A DNA stretch of 64,000 nucleotides from Variovorax sp. 679 (GTDB lineage: Bacteria > Pseudomonadota > Gammaproteobacteria > Burkholderiales > Burkholderiaceae_C): NCBI RefSeq assembly GCF_003952185.1, contig NZ_RXFS01000022.1:1-64000 (forward strand). The letters run 5' to 3'. Position 1 is the stretch's first letter; each line of letters opens with the position of its first letter. The translations under genes and the position numbers were made by a program. The notes under the pieces were generated by a model. That model was not told where the DNA came from and did not search any database. It saw only the letters and a list, made by a program, of their open reading frames with translations. This document shows positions 49,470-57,319 of this stretch, one piece after another.

Positions 49470-51668
49470 ATGAAAACCCAAGGTACCGCGCGCCGCTGGC
49501 TGGGCCCGCCGCTCGCGTGGCAGATCATGGGCCTGCTGCTGGGCGGGCTGGTGGTCGCGCAGATCGTGACGCTGGCGCTGACCGTGCTGCTCCCGCCCCA
49601 GCCCCAGCGTCAGTGGGAGCTGGGCGACATCGCGCGCGTGCTCTCGGGCCGCAACGCCGAAGGCCGCAACGCACAACTGCTGCAACGCACGCTTCAGGCG
49701 AAGGCGCCCCAGCCCAAGGGGCAAGGCTGGCTGACATCCGAGCGCTCGCGGCGCGATCTCGCACAGCTGCTGACCCGGGACGAGGCCGAGGTGCGGCTCT
49801 ACTTCTTCACTCCCCTGCCCTTTGCCGGCACGACGGGCCCCGTGGCGGCCACGAACAACGGGCACGATGCGTCGCATGGCATCGCGAGTGCGGCCTCCCA
49901 GAGCGGCTTCCTGCGGGTGCAGGCCCGGGGAGGGCCACCGGGCGGTGGAGGCGGTGGAGGACCGGGAGGCCCAGGAGGCATGGGATTTCCGGGCGGCTTC
50001 GGCGGGCCCGGCGGCAGCTTCGGCACCGACAGGGGACCGAGGGACGGCATGACAGGTGCCCCGCCGTCGCCTCCGACTTCATCGCAGCAACAACCGTCGT
50101 CGCCCACCGGCACGACGAGCCAGCCACCACACGGCAGCACGCCGTCCACGGACCCGGCGAGCGGGCCATCGACGTCGTCCCGGTCATCCACGCCGGCCAC
50201 TGCATCCGAACCCGGCTCCGCACCCCCGGCCGCAAGCGCCCCGGGCAGCACGACGACAGCACCTCCATCCGGCGTCACGGGCCCGACGGGCACGCCGCCA
50301 TCGCAATCGCCTCCACCCGCCACGGCGATTGCGCCAAGAGCGCCCGACACGGCCCCGCCATCATCGATGGCACCGCCGGGCATGGCCCGCGGCCAGCCCA
50401 CTGCGCCATCGATGCAGCCGGGAACCACCATGCGAAGCCTGCCGCCGGTCGTCGAGAACCCGCTGCCGCGCGAGGCTCCGGTCAAGGCAGAGGCGCCTCC
50501 GTCGACTCCGCCAGTGCCACGCTCCGAATCCGTCGCACGCCCTGCTCCGTCCGGCACCGCCCCGCCGGCGAGCACGGCACCGCCACCAGCCGTCATTGCC
50601 GGACCGCCGCGCACCCCCGCCAACACCGACGCTTCAGCCACCGAGACTGCCGACACCGTTCGCCCCGCAGCACGCGGCCTCTTCGGCCTCGCGCCCGCGC
50701 CCTTCGTCGAAGGCGACTTCATCGCGGCCGTGTACACCCCCGAGGGCAGCTGGGTCGTGGTGCAGCCCGCGCCCGAGTCCTTTCCCAATGCCTGGCAGCG
50801 CCGCGTGCTGCTGTGGTTCCTGATCGCGGCGGCCATCGTCGCGCCCGCGGGCTGGCTGTTCTCGCGCCGCTTGGTACGGCCCATTGCCGGCTTCGCGCGC
50901 GCGGCCGACCAGCTCGGCCGCGACCCTGCCGCACCGGTGCTCGCGCTGGAGGGCCCGGCCGAGATAGGCCGTGCCGCACAGGCCTTCAACCGAATGCAGG
51001 CGCGGCTGCGCAGCTTCGTCGACGACCGCACGGTGATGATCGGCGCCATCAGCCACGACCTGCGCACGCCCCTCACGCGGCTGCGCTTCCGCATCGAGGA
51101 CGTGCCCGACGACGTGCGCGCCGGCATGCTCGAGGACGTGCAGGAGATGGAGCTGATGATCGGCTCCGTGCTCAGCTTCATCCGCGACGCCTCGGTGGTC
51201 ACCGCTCGCGAGCGCATGGACCTCGCGAGCCTCGTGGAAGACGTGGTCGAGCAGGCGGCCTTCGTCGGCAAGGACGTGAAGCTGCGGCGCATCGAGCATG
51301 CGCCGGTGGAGGTCGACGTGATCGGCATGCGGCGCGTGTTCGACAACCTGATGGAGAACGCCGTCAAGTACGGCCACCAGGCGCGCGTGCGGCTCTTCAC
51401 CGACGGCCCCGACGCCGTCGTCGAGATCGGCGACCGCGGGCCGGGCCTGCCAGCCTCCGAACTGGAGCAGGTGTTCAAGCCTTTCTATCGCACCGAGCAG
51501 GCCCGCTCCTCGCGCGCGGCAGGCAGCGGCCTCGGCCTGGCCGTGTGTCGCTCCATCGCGCGCGCGCATGGCGGCGACGTGGTGCTGAAGTCGGGGCCGC
51601 ACGGACTCATCGCGCAGGTTCGGGTGCCGTTGGCGCTCGAGGCGCAGCGGCTTGCAGCCGCGCACTGA
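49470..51668 (+). CDS. Sensor histidine kinase with a large low-complexity periplasmic insert
   Basis: A 732-residue EnvZ-type kinase. TM1 about 17-40, TM2 about 447-468, HAMP, the phospho-accepting H529 in MIGAISHDLRTPLTRLR, N-box VFDNLMENAVKYG, G-boxes GDRGPGLP and GSGLGLAV. The catalytic core is intact. Residues about 150-400 of the periplasmic region are low complexity: first Gly/Pro repeats, then long Pro/Ser/Thr/Ala stretches, unlike any sensor domain; related kinases are some 450-500 residues long. The stretch may be a flexible stalk or cell-wall-contacting region. Start at 49470; partner regulator divergent. Confidence 0.88.
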   Translation: MKTQGTARRWLGPPLAWQIMGLLLGGLVVAQIVTLALTVLLPPQPQRQWELGDIARVLSGRNAEGRNAQLLQRTLQAKAPQPKGQGWLTSERSRRDLAQLLTRDEAEVRLYFFTPLPFAGTTGPVAATNNGHDASHGIASAASQSGFLRVQARGGPPGGGGGGGPGGPGGMGFPGGFGGPGGSFGTDRGPRDGMTGAPPSPPTSSQQQPSSPTGTTSQPPHGSTPSTDPASGPSTSSRSSTPATASEPGSAPPAASAPGSTTTAPPSGVTGPTGTPPSQSPPPATAIAPRAPDTAPPSSMAPPGMARGQPTAPSMQPGTTMRSLPPVVENPLPREAPVKAEAPPSTPPVPRSESVARPAPSGTAPPASTAPPPAVIAGPPRTPANTDASATETADTVRPAARGLFGLAPAPFVEGDFIAAVYTPEGSWVVVQPAPESFPNAWQRRVLLWFLIAAAIVAPAGWLFSRRLVRPIAGFARAADQLGRDPAAPVLALEGPAEIGRAAQAFNRMQARLRSFVDDRTVMIGAISHDLRTPLTRLRFRIEDVPDDVRAGMLEDVQEMELMIGSVLSFIRDASVVTARERMDLASLVEDVVEQAAFVGKDVKLRRIEHAPVEVDVIGMRRVFDNLMENAVKYGHQARVRLFTDGPDAVVEIGDRGPGLPASELEQVFKPFYRTEQARSSRAAGSGLGLAVCRSIARAHGGDVVLKSGPHGLIAQVRVPLALEAQRLAAAH

Positions 51669-51851
51669 ACGACGCACGCACACGCGCGAGTCGATGAGCG
51701 GCGGTGCCCACGCCGCCGCGCGCTCGATGACACCACCGGCGAAATGCCATGGCACGCGCGGCTGCGCGTCATGACGAAGCGGCACGAATGTGCCAGCGCC
51801 TTTACCTCCTGAAACACCTGCTGGAACACGCATGAACCGCCACAGCGCGGG

Positions 51852-51867
51852 TGGCATGCGGACTGCA
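51852..51867 (+). promoter_or_regulatory. Sigma-54 promoter of pilA
   Basis: TGGCATG-CGGA-CTGCA matches TGGCACG-N4-TTGCA at 10 of 12 defined positions with the correct GG/GC spacing. It is 60 bp before the pilA start. pilA genes are known RpoN/PilSR targets. Confidence 0.7.
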
Positions 51868-51927
51868 GAAAGAAGCACGTCCCGGCGATCTTTCCGGGCG
51901 CACTTTTTCAACCGCAGGAGTTTCACA

Positions 51928-52416
51928 ATGAACCGTCGTTCCTTCGCACGCAACGTGCAAAAGGGTTTCACCCTCATCGAGTTGATGATCGTCGTGGCGA
52001 TCATCGGTATCCTGGCTGCCATTGCGATTCCGCAGTACCAGACCTACATCGCCAAGTCTCAAGTGTCCCGGGCCATGGGCGAAACCGGCGCCTTGAAGAC
52101 GGCCTATGAAGACTGCCTGAACAATGGAAAGACTGTCGTGGGTGATTGCGACCTCGGAGCCACCAGCTCCGGGATCTTGAGCCTGACCTCGCCCCTGACC
52201 TCGACGGCTGGCACGTCGCTCGGCACCTCCACCACGAACACCGTCGCTCTGACTACCACCGGCACCATTGCAGGCACCTTCGCTGGCCAGGCGGCCGCGA
52301 TTCTGAAAGCGACGCCCTTCACGATCACCTGGACTCGCACCGCTGAAGGCAGCTGGACCTGCAAGACCACGGCCGACTCGAAGTACGCACCCGCGGGCTG
52401 CCCCAACGGCACCTGA
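51928..52416 (+). CDS. pilA: Type IV major pilin PilA
   Basis: A 162-residue prepilin. The leader of 13 residues ends Q-K-G, followed by [20 protein letters not shown], the type IV N-methylated helix with Glu5. Four cysteines: C38/C48 of the mature chain near [13 protein letters not shown] and the C-terminal disulfide loop WTC...GC. Start at 51928 with a GCAGGAG site; an upstream in-frame extension is not needed. A sigma-54 promoter precedes it and a strong terminator follows, so it is transcribed alone. The sequence between is Ser/Thr-rich, a possible glycosylation target. Confidence 0.94.
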   Translation: MNRRSFARNVQKGFTLIELMIVVAIIGILAAIAIPQYQTYIAKSQVSRAMGETGALKTAYEDCLNNGKTVVGDCDLGATSSGILSLTSPLTSTAGTSLGTSTTNTVALTTTGTIAGTFAGQAAAILKATPFTITWTRTAEGSWTCKTTADSKYAPAGCPNGT

Positions 52417-52437
52417 TTCAGCCGCACTACCCAGCGC

Positions 52438-52463
52438 AAGCCGCCTTCTGGCGGCTTTTTTTT
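52438..52463 (+). terminator. Intrinsic terminator of pilA
   Basis: AAGCCGCC-TTCT-GGCGGCTT followed by a run of eight T, starting 21 bp after the pilA stop. A textbook terminator. Confidence 0.9.
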
Positions 52464-52471
52464 CGTCTGCA

Positions 52472-52822
52472 TCAAGGCGACGAGGTCTGTTTCGCATTGG
52501 CCTTGCGGTATGCGGTCTCCATCAGCGCCTCACACTGCCCCGCACCCGCGGTATCGAGACAGCCTTGCTGGAAGATCCGATACATGTCGAGCGCCGCGCG
52601 AGCCGCCAGTCGCTCACCTGTCGGCGACAGCGGCGCTTCGGCGCACTCGTAGAGATCCGGCACTCCCGCCGCCTTGCACTTCTGTTGCGCGACGATCAAG
52701 CTGCGCACCGTGACATCCGCACCGAAGTCGGCCGGCTCGTCGCCGCGCATGTGCGAGCCTCGGCAGCCTGCCAGCGCCGTGAGTACAAGTGCAGAAAGGG
52801 AAAACCACGCAGGCGAACGCAT
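52472..52822 (-). CDS. Small lipoprotein, unknown function
   Basis: A 116-residue protein with a lipoprotein signal (ALVLTALAGC, Cys20). The mature part holds four Cys in a pattern that could form two disulfides (QQKCKAAG...YECAEAP...GCLDTAG..QCEALM). Start at 52822, 2 bp after the stop of the Sel1 gene, so the two are one unit. It may be an outer-membrane-associated accessory protein of the pilus locus; that is position-based inference. Confidence 0.7.
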   Translation of the reverse strand: MRSPAWFSLSALVLTALAGCRGSHMRGDEPADFGADVTVRSLIVAQQKCKAAGVPDLYECAEAPLSPTGERLAARAALDMYRIFQQGCLDTAGAGQCEALMETAYRKANAKQTSSP

Positions 52823-52824
52823 GA

Positions 52825-53313
52825 CTACGACTCGCCACGCCCAGCCCTCATGCCCTGGATCTGGCGACAAGCCACCGAATGCCCCAGCGAAGCCGCCTTC
52901 GCGATCCACATGATCGCAAGGCTGTCGTCCTTCGGCACGCCCAGGCCTGATGCATGGCAGTTCCCGAGCCACTGCATGGCGTCGGCATTGCTTTGCGAGG
53001 CCGCGAGATCGAACCAATAGACGGCCGCTTCGAAGCGGCCCGCAAGGAAGAACATCGCGCCGGCATCGGCCTGCGTTTCCGCATCGCCGCCGTCAGCCTT
53101 CACGATCAGGCTCAGGTCCTCATCGGTCAACGGGAGATCGATCAGGCCGGCAACCTGCGCAAGGGCGAGCATCGCCCTGCCCCGCGAATCCTCCTTGTGC
53201 TTGGCGATGGTCCCGTCGGACACACGTCGCCACAACGTGCGCTTGCTGATGCCGGTCACGGCGATGGCGGCTTCGAGGCTGATCGCGTCGACCCTCGGTC
53301 GGGGCTCGGTCAT
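52825..53313 (-). CDS. Helix-turn-helix plus Sel1-repeat protein
   Basis: A 162-residue protein with an unusual domain pair. Residues about 10-65 look like a MerR/excisionase-type helix-turn-helix (AIAVTGISKRTLWRRVSDGTI). Residues about 80-155 are Sel1-like repeats (AMFFLAGRFEAAVYWFDLAA, then AMQWLGNCHASGLGVPKDDS). It has no signal peptide, so it is cytoplasmic. Start at 53313 behind GGAG; in-frame Met codons further upstream exist. It sits between pilA and the minor pilins on the opposite strand and could regulate them, by inference. Confidence 0.7.
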   Translation of the reverse strand: MTEPRPRVDAISLEAAIAVTGISKRTLWRRVSDGTIAKHKEDSRGRAMLALAQVAGLIDLPLTDEDLSLIVKADGGDAETQADAGAMFFLAGRFEAAVYWFDLAASQSNADAMQWLGNCHASGLGVPKDDSLAIMWIAKAASLGHSVACRQIQGMRAGRGES

Positions 53314-53441
53314 GGGCAAGGCATCTCCATCCGCATCCACCGGGCCCGCGTGCTTCATCGCCTTCCGGATGGCTCCTGCAGGCGGCCTTTGCCGCTGCGC
53401 TTCGTTTCGCCGGTCGCTTCGCGGCAGCGGTTTCTGCACCT

Positions 53442-53711
53442 TCATTTGCGAGGTGCAGCGCCGGCGGGCGGTGGTGGCCTGTGCTCTCCATCCTGCGACG
53501 GCTTCGCGAAGCCCGCCCTGGTCATGCATGCGCTCATCGCGGTCTGGTCGGGGCCGCCGTTCGAATCCTTTGCCACGCTGGCAGCACAAGTCTTCAGCGC
53601 GGCGTCCAGAGCGGCACCGCCACCATCCGTGGTTGCCGTCGCTGCGTACGCAGCCGACGCCAGACCGACCATGCATGCCAGCACGATGGCTGGCCGCATC
53701 TTCTTTCTCAT
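53442..53711 (-). CDS. Small secreted protein with duplicated start region
   Basis: An 89-residue protein with signal peptide MRKKMRPAIVLACMVGLASA (cut near AYAA), two Cys (KTCAAS, SACMTR) and a Pro-rich tail (RPPPPAGAAPRK). The ATG at 53711 has CAGGAG 9 nt upstream. An in-frame ATG at 53795 (MQKKIWPP) with its own CAGGAG belongs to an upstream 66-bp copy of the same start region, so a 117-residue form is possible. Family not recognised. Divergent from pilE. Confidence 0.6.
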   Translation of the reverse strand: MRKKMRPAIVLACMVGLASAAYAATATTDGGGAALDAALKTCAASVAKDSNGGPDQTAMSACMTRAGFAKPSQDGEHRPPPPAGAAPRK

Positions 53712-53841
53712 TGCTCGCATCTCCTGAACATCGTTGAACCCGATGCAGGCGAAATGCGTGCCAGCAAAAAGGGGCGGCCATATCTTCTTTTGCATCGATC
53801 GCTTCTCCTGAGCATCGGCATGCCCGATGCGGCATGAATGC
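53692..53841. repeat. Imperfect tandem duplication of a translation-start module
   Basis: Two 66-bp units (53692-53757 and 53776-53841), 84 bp apart, are identical at 48 of 66 positions. Each holds a CAGGAG site, a start codon and the M-x-K-K signal-peptide start. The units are in the same frame on the minus strand. Confidence 0.65.
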
Positions 53842-53948
53842 TCGGCGACAAAGTCGGAGAAACCTCGGATTCGGCTGCGCCCACGCGTACACAAACCACA
53901 ACGCATCAGCCAGATTCTTCCCAGATTGCATGGTCGACTCGGTGCCCT

Positions 53949-53968
53949 GGAAGCATCGGATTGCTTCC
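53949..53968 (+). promoter_or_regulatory. Inverted repeat in the pilE leader
   Basis: GGAAGCA-N6-TGCTTCC, a perfect 7-bp repeat ending 24 bp before the pilE start codon, just ahead of its AGAGGAG site. It could be an operator or an RNA hairpin acting on pilE translation. Confidence 0.4.
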
Positions 53969-53991
53969 CACACAAGAGGAGAAGAAACACC

Positions 53992-54465
53992 ATGAAGCGG
54001 CTGCAGAAGCCACACGAACGCCAGCCGCGTGAACGCGGCTTCACGCTGATCGAACTGATGGTGACCGTGGCCATCGTCGCGATCCTCGCGGGCATCGCGT
54101 ATCCCTCGTATCGCGACTACGTGCTGCGCGGTCGCATCGTCGATGCGACCAGCGGCCTGTCGACGATGCGCGCGAACATGGAGCGCTACTTCCAGGACAA
54201 CCGCACCTACCTGTCCACCGGCAGCTACACCTCGCCGTGCCTGGTCTCTTCCACCCTGCGCATGGTCGGCACCTTCACGCTGTCGTGCGACGGCACGTAC
54301 GGCGCGGTAACGGCCACCGGCTACACGCTGGTGGCCACGGGCAGCGGCACCACCGCGGGCTTCATCTTCACCGTCGACCAATCGAACAACCGCGCGACGG
54401 TCGGCGTGCCCACGGGGTGGACGACCTGCAGCAGCGACTGGGTGACGAAGCGGGGAGCCTGCTGA
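53992..54465 (+). CDS. pilE: Type IV minor pilin PilE
   Basis: A 157-residue prepilin: leader of 16 residues ending ERG, then FTLIELMVTVAIVAILAGIA with Glu5. The C-terminal part has the Cys pair of a disulfide loop (WTTCSSDWVTKRGAC). Start at 53992 behind AGAGGAGAAG. First gene of the minor-pilin operon; its stop overlaps the fimT start (TGATG). Here it precedes fimT, whereas in Pseudomonas pilE is last. Confidence 0.9.
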   Translation: MKRLQKPHERQPRERGFTLIELMVTVAIVAILAGIAYPSYRDYVLRGRIVDATSGLSTMRANMERYFQDNRTYLSTGSYTSPCLVSSTLRMVGTFTLSCDGTYGAVTATGYTLVATGSGTTAGFIFTVDQSNNRATVGVPTGWTTCSSDWVTKRGAC

Positions 54466-55064
54466 TGGTCCGGCGTGCCGCGCCGCTCGCGGGTTTCACT
54501 CTGGTGGAACTCTCCGTGACACTGGTCGTGATGGCCGTCCTCATTGCGCTCGCAATGCCGACGCTCCTCGCGTGGATCGCCAACACCCGTGTTCGCACGG
54601 TGAGCGACACGCTGCAGAACGGCCTGCGGCAGGCGCAGGCCGAGGCGGTTCGCCGCAGCCGCACGGCCGTGTTCTCGCTGACCAACGACACGGCCCCCAA
54701 GACCAGCCTGACGGCCGTGGCCAACGGCAGCAACTGGTCGATCAACTTCGTGGCCTCTTCCACGCTCGACACCTCCGGCGTCGCCACTTTCGTCGAAGCG
54801 GGCGTGCTGACCGTCGCCGGCACCGGCGTGAGCATCAGCGGGCCGGCCGCCATCTGCTTCAGCCCGCTGGGCCGGCTGGCTGCCAACAGCAGCACCGGCG
54901 TCACGGGCGCGACCTGCAGCCTGAGCTCGACGCCCACCTACAACGTCACGATGACTTCGGCCGACCGCCCGCTGCGCGTGCTCGTGAGCCTGGGCGGACA
55001 TGTGCACATGTGCGATCCGGCCAAGACGCTTTCGTCGAGCGCGCCCGACGGCTGCCCGAGCTGA
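54465..55064 (+). CDS. fimT: Pseudopilin FimT/GspH
   Basis: A 199-residue minor pilin of the GspH/FimT family. Leader of 10 residues ending LAG, then FTLVELSVTLVVMAVLIALA with Glu5, and the C-terminal GspH domain with two Cys pairs. FimT in some species binds DNA during natural uptake; the basic C-terminus here is modest. Start overlaps pilE, and pilV follows 2 bp downstream. Confidence 0.88.
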   Translation: MVRRAAPLAGFTLVELSVTLVVMAVLIALAMPTLLAWIANTRVRTVSDTLQNGLRQAQAEAVRRSRTAVFSLTNDTAPKTSLTAVANGSNWSINFVASSTLDTSGVATFVEAGVLTVAGTGVSISGPAAICFSPLGRLAANSSTGVTGATCSLSSTPTYNVTMTSADRPLRVLVSLGGHVHMCDPAKTLSSSAPDGCPS

Positions 55065-55066
55065 GC

Positions 55067-55495
55067 ATGAAGACTCCAGGCCCAAACCGCCGCGCGCCTT
55101 CGTCGGGCTTCGCGATGATCGAAGTGCTCGTCTCTCTGCTGATCTTCTCCTTCGGCCTGCTCGGCATGGCGGGGATGCTGGCGCGTTCGCTCACGATCTC
55201 TATCGACGCCGAGGACCGCAACCGCGCCGCGCTGCTCGCCAACGAGATCGCCAGCACGATGTGGCTGAAGAACTCCATCTCGGTCGACACCACCGCGTGG
55301 CAGACGCGCGTGAAGGACATGACCAACGGCGGCCTGCCCAATGCCACGCTGACGGTCACCGCCGTCTCGGGCGCCACCAACAGCTCAGGCACGGCCAACG
55401 CGGCGGACATCGTGATCGCCTGGCGCGCGGTGACACGCGAATCCACCGCGGCCAATGCCGCCAGCCAGCTCGTCACGCGGGTGGTGCTGCCATGA
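55067..55495 (+). CDS. pilV: Minor pilin PilV
   Basis: A 142-residue prepilin: leader of 14 residues ending SSG, then FAMIEVLVSLLIFSFGLLGMAG, the PilV-type helix with Glu5. Short globular part. It begins 2 bp after fimT and overlaps pilW by ATGA. PilV, PilW, PilX and PilE form the priming complex at the pilus tip with PilY1. Confidence 0.88.
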   Translation: MKTPGPNRRAPSSGFAMIEVLVSLLIFSFGLLGMAGMLARSLTISIDAEDRNRAALLANEIASTMWLKNSISVDTTAWQTRVKDMTNGGLPNATLTVTAVSGATNSSGTANAADIVIAWRAVTRESTAANAASQLVTRVVLP

Positions 55496-56676
55496 AGCGC
55501 CTGCGTCAGCAAGGCGTCACGCTGATCGAGCTGATGGTTGCCGTCATCATCGGCCTGCTGGTGACCCTGGCGGTGACCAGCCTGCTGATCTTCGGCGAAT
55601 CGAGCAAGCGCTCCACCACCGCCACCAACGACATGGGACAGACCGGCGCCTATGCGGCCTACGTGCTCGATCGCGCGGTGCGTACCGCCGGCTCCGGCTT
55701 CACGCAGTCGTGGACCCTTGCGGGCGCCTTCGGCTGCCTGCTGAACGCGACGCTGCCGGGCACGCCCAGCCTGCCGCGCAGCTCGGCCTTTCCCGCTCCC
55801 TTCGCCACCGCCTTCCTCGGTGGCGCGAGCGGCAGCGCCAACCTGCGCGTGGCTCCGGTGCTGATCGGCAAGAGCCAGTCCGACGCCGGCTCCGACGTGC
55901 TGGTGGTGATGGGCGGCACTGCCGCGGCGGGCGACGTGCCCCGGCTCATCCTCTCGAGCGGCAAGTCGACCAGCATCCTGCGCCTGGACAGCACCGTGGG
56001 CCTGGCCGAAGGCGACCTCGGGCTGGTGAGCGCGAGCGGCACCACCGACTGCCTGCTGGAACAGGTGCACGCCAGCACCGCCTTCGCCGACAGCAGCGGC
56101 AACGACGCGCTGCCGCTGGGCAGCACCTACTACACGGCATCGGGCGCGTCGACAAGCCTCTCCACGCTGGCGGCCAGCGGCAGCGCCTACTTCACGCCGC
56201 TGGGCAACGTGAGCGCGGGCAACACGCAGTTCCAGATGTTCGGCGTGGGCAGCAACAACACGCTCTACAGCTACGACCTGCTGATGGCCAACGGCACCGA
56301 CGCATCGCAGGCCGTGGCCGACGGCGTGTCCGAGATGCACGCGCTGTACGGGCTCGATACCAACTCCGACGGCGTGCTCGACACCTGGGTCGACCCGGGG
56401 GCCACGGGCTACGACATCGCCACCATGATGGCCACGCCGGCCACCGCGCGGCAGGTGGTGGCCATCCGCATCGCGCTGGTGTTGCGCAGCGCGAACCCCG
56501 AGCGGGCGAACGACAACGGCGAGCTGCCCTCGCCGGCCTCGCTCACGCTTTTCAGTGACCTCTCCACCTCGCTGCAGCAGACGATCAGCTTCAGCACCAG
56601 CGAGCAGCACTTCCGCCATCGCGTCGTCGAATCGACGATTCCTCTTCGCAACGTGTTGCTTCTGCCCACGTCATGA
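55492..56676 (+). CDS. pilW: Minor pilin PilW
   Basis: A 394-residue prepilin: leader of 8 residues ending QQG, then VTLIELMVAVIIGLLVTLAV with Glu5 but Val in place of Phe1. The large Ser/Thr/Gly-rich C-terminal domain is typical of PilW. It overlaps pilV and pilX by 4 bp each (ATGA), so the operon is tightly coupled. Confidence 0.9.
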   Translation: MKRLRQQGVTLIELMVAVIIGLLVTLAVTSLLIFGESSKRSTTATNDMGQTGAYAAYVLDRAVRTAGSGFTQSWTLAGAFGCLLNATLPGTPSLPRSSAFPAPFATAFLGGASGSANLRVAPVLIGKSQSDAGSDVLVVMGGTAAAGDVPRLILSSGKSTSILRLDSTVGLAEGDLGLVSASGTTDCLLEQVHASTAFADSSGNDALPLGSTYYTASGASTSLSTLAASGSAYFTPLGNVSAGNTQFQMFGVGSNNTLYSYDLLMANGTDASQAVADGVSEMHALYGLDTNSDGVLDTWVDPGATGYDIATMMATPATARQVVAIRIALVLRSANPERANDNGELPSPASLTLFSDLSTSLQQTISFSTSEQHFRHRVVESTIPLRNVLLLPTS

Positions 56677-57314
56677 CAACTGTTTCTTTCCGCATTCCGC
56701 GCGGCCGGCGCCAGCGCGGCGTCGTGCTGCTGTTCTGCCTGATCGTGCTGGTCATCCTGCTGATCGGCGGCGTGGCCGTGATGCGTTCCACGCACACCTC
56801 TCTCGCGAGCGCCGGCAACCTTGTGTTCCGGCGCGATCTCTCCAGCCAGGGGGAGCAGGCGGCTTCCAATGTGCTCACGGCCTTCAAGAGCGGCGTGCTG
56901 AAGACGGCCGCGCTCTCGGCGGCCAGCATTCCCTCGGCCAACTACAGCGCGGTCGAGCTGACAGCCAACGACCAGGGCATTCCGCTCGTGCTGCTGTCCA
57001 GCAGCAGTTCGCCCAGCGGCACCGACTTCACCGGCGCCACCTTCAGCCCGACCGCGTCGGACCTGGCGGGCGCGACCTCGGACATCACGATCCGCTACGT
57101 CATCGACCGCCTCTGCCGCGCCGCCGGCACGGCGACCACCAGCAGCTGTGTCTATGCGCCGTCGAGCAGCAACGTCACCGGCGGCAGCAGCCAGTTGCCG
57201 GCGAGCCAGCGGCCGGCCTCGACCATCTCGCCCGTCTACCGGCTCAGCGTGCGCGTCACCGGCGTGCGCTCGACGCAGGTGTTTCTCCAGACTTCGTTCA
57301 CCCGGCCGGAGTGA
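56673..57314 (+). CDS. pilX: Minor pilin PilX
   Basis: A 213-residue protein: basic leader ending RQRG, then VVLLFCLIVLVILLIGGVAV. It lacks Glu5, as PilX proteins often do. The C-terminal domain has two Cys (LCRAAG, SSCVYAP) and ends TSFTRPE. It overlaps pilW by 4 bp and is followed 5 bp later by pilY1. Confidence 0.88.
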   Translation: MTTVSFRIPRGRRQRGVVLLFCLIVLVILLIGGVAVMRSTHTSLASAGNLVFRRDLSSQGEQAASNVLTAFKSGVLKTAALSAASIPSANYSAVELTANDQGIPLVLLSSSSSPSGTDFTGATFSPTASDLAGATSDITIRYVIDRLCRAAGTATTSSCVYAPSSSNVTGGSSQLPASQRPASTISPVYRLSVRVTGVRSTQVFLQTSFTRPE

Positions 57315-57319
57315 CTCCG

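Noticed and set aside
51750-51800. Two other TGGCACG-like sigma-54 candidates before pilA
   Set aside because: The GG-to-GC spacing is one base too long in one and one too short in the other; only 51852-51867 has the correct spacing.
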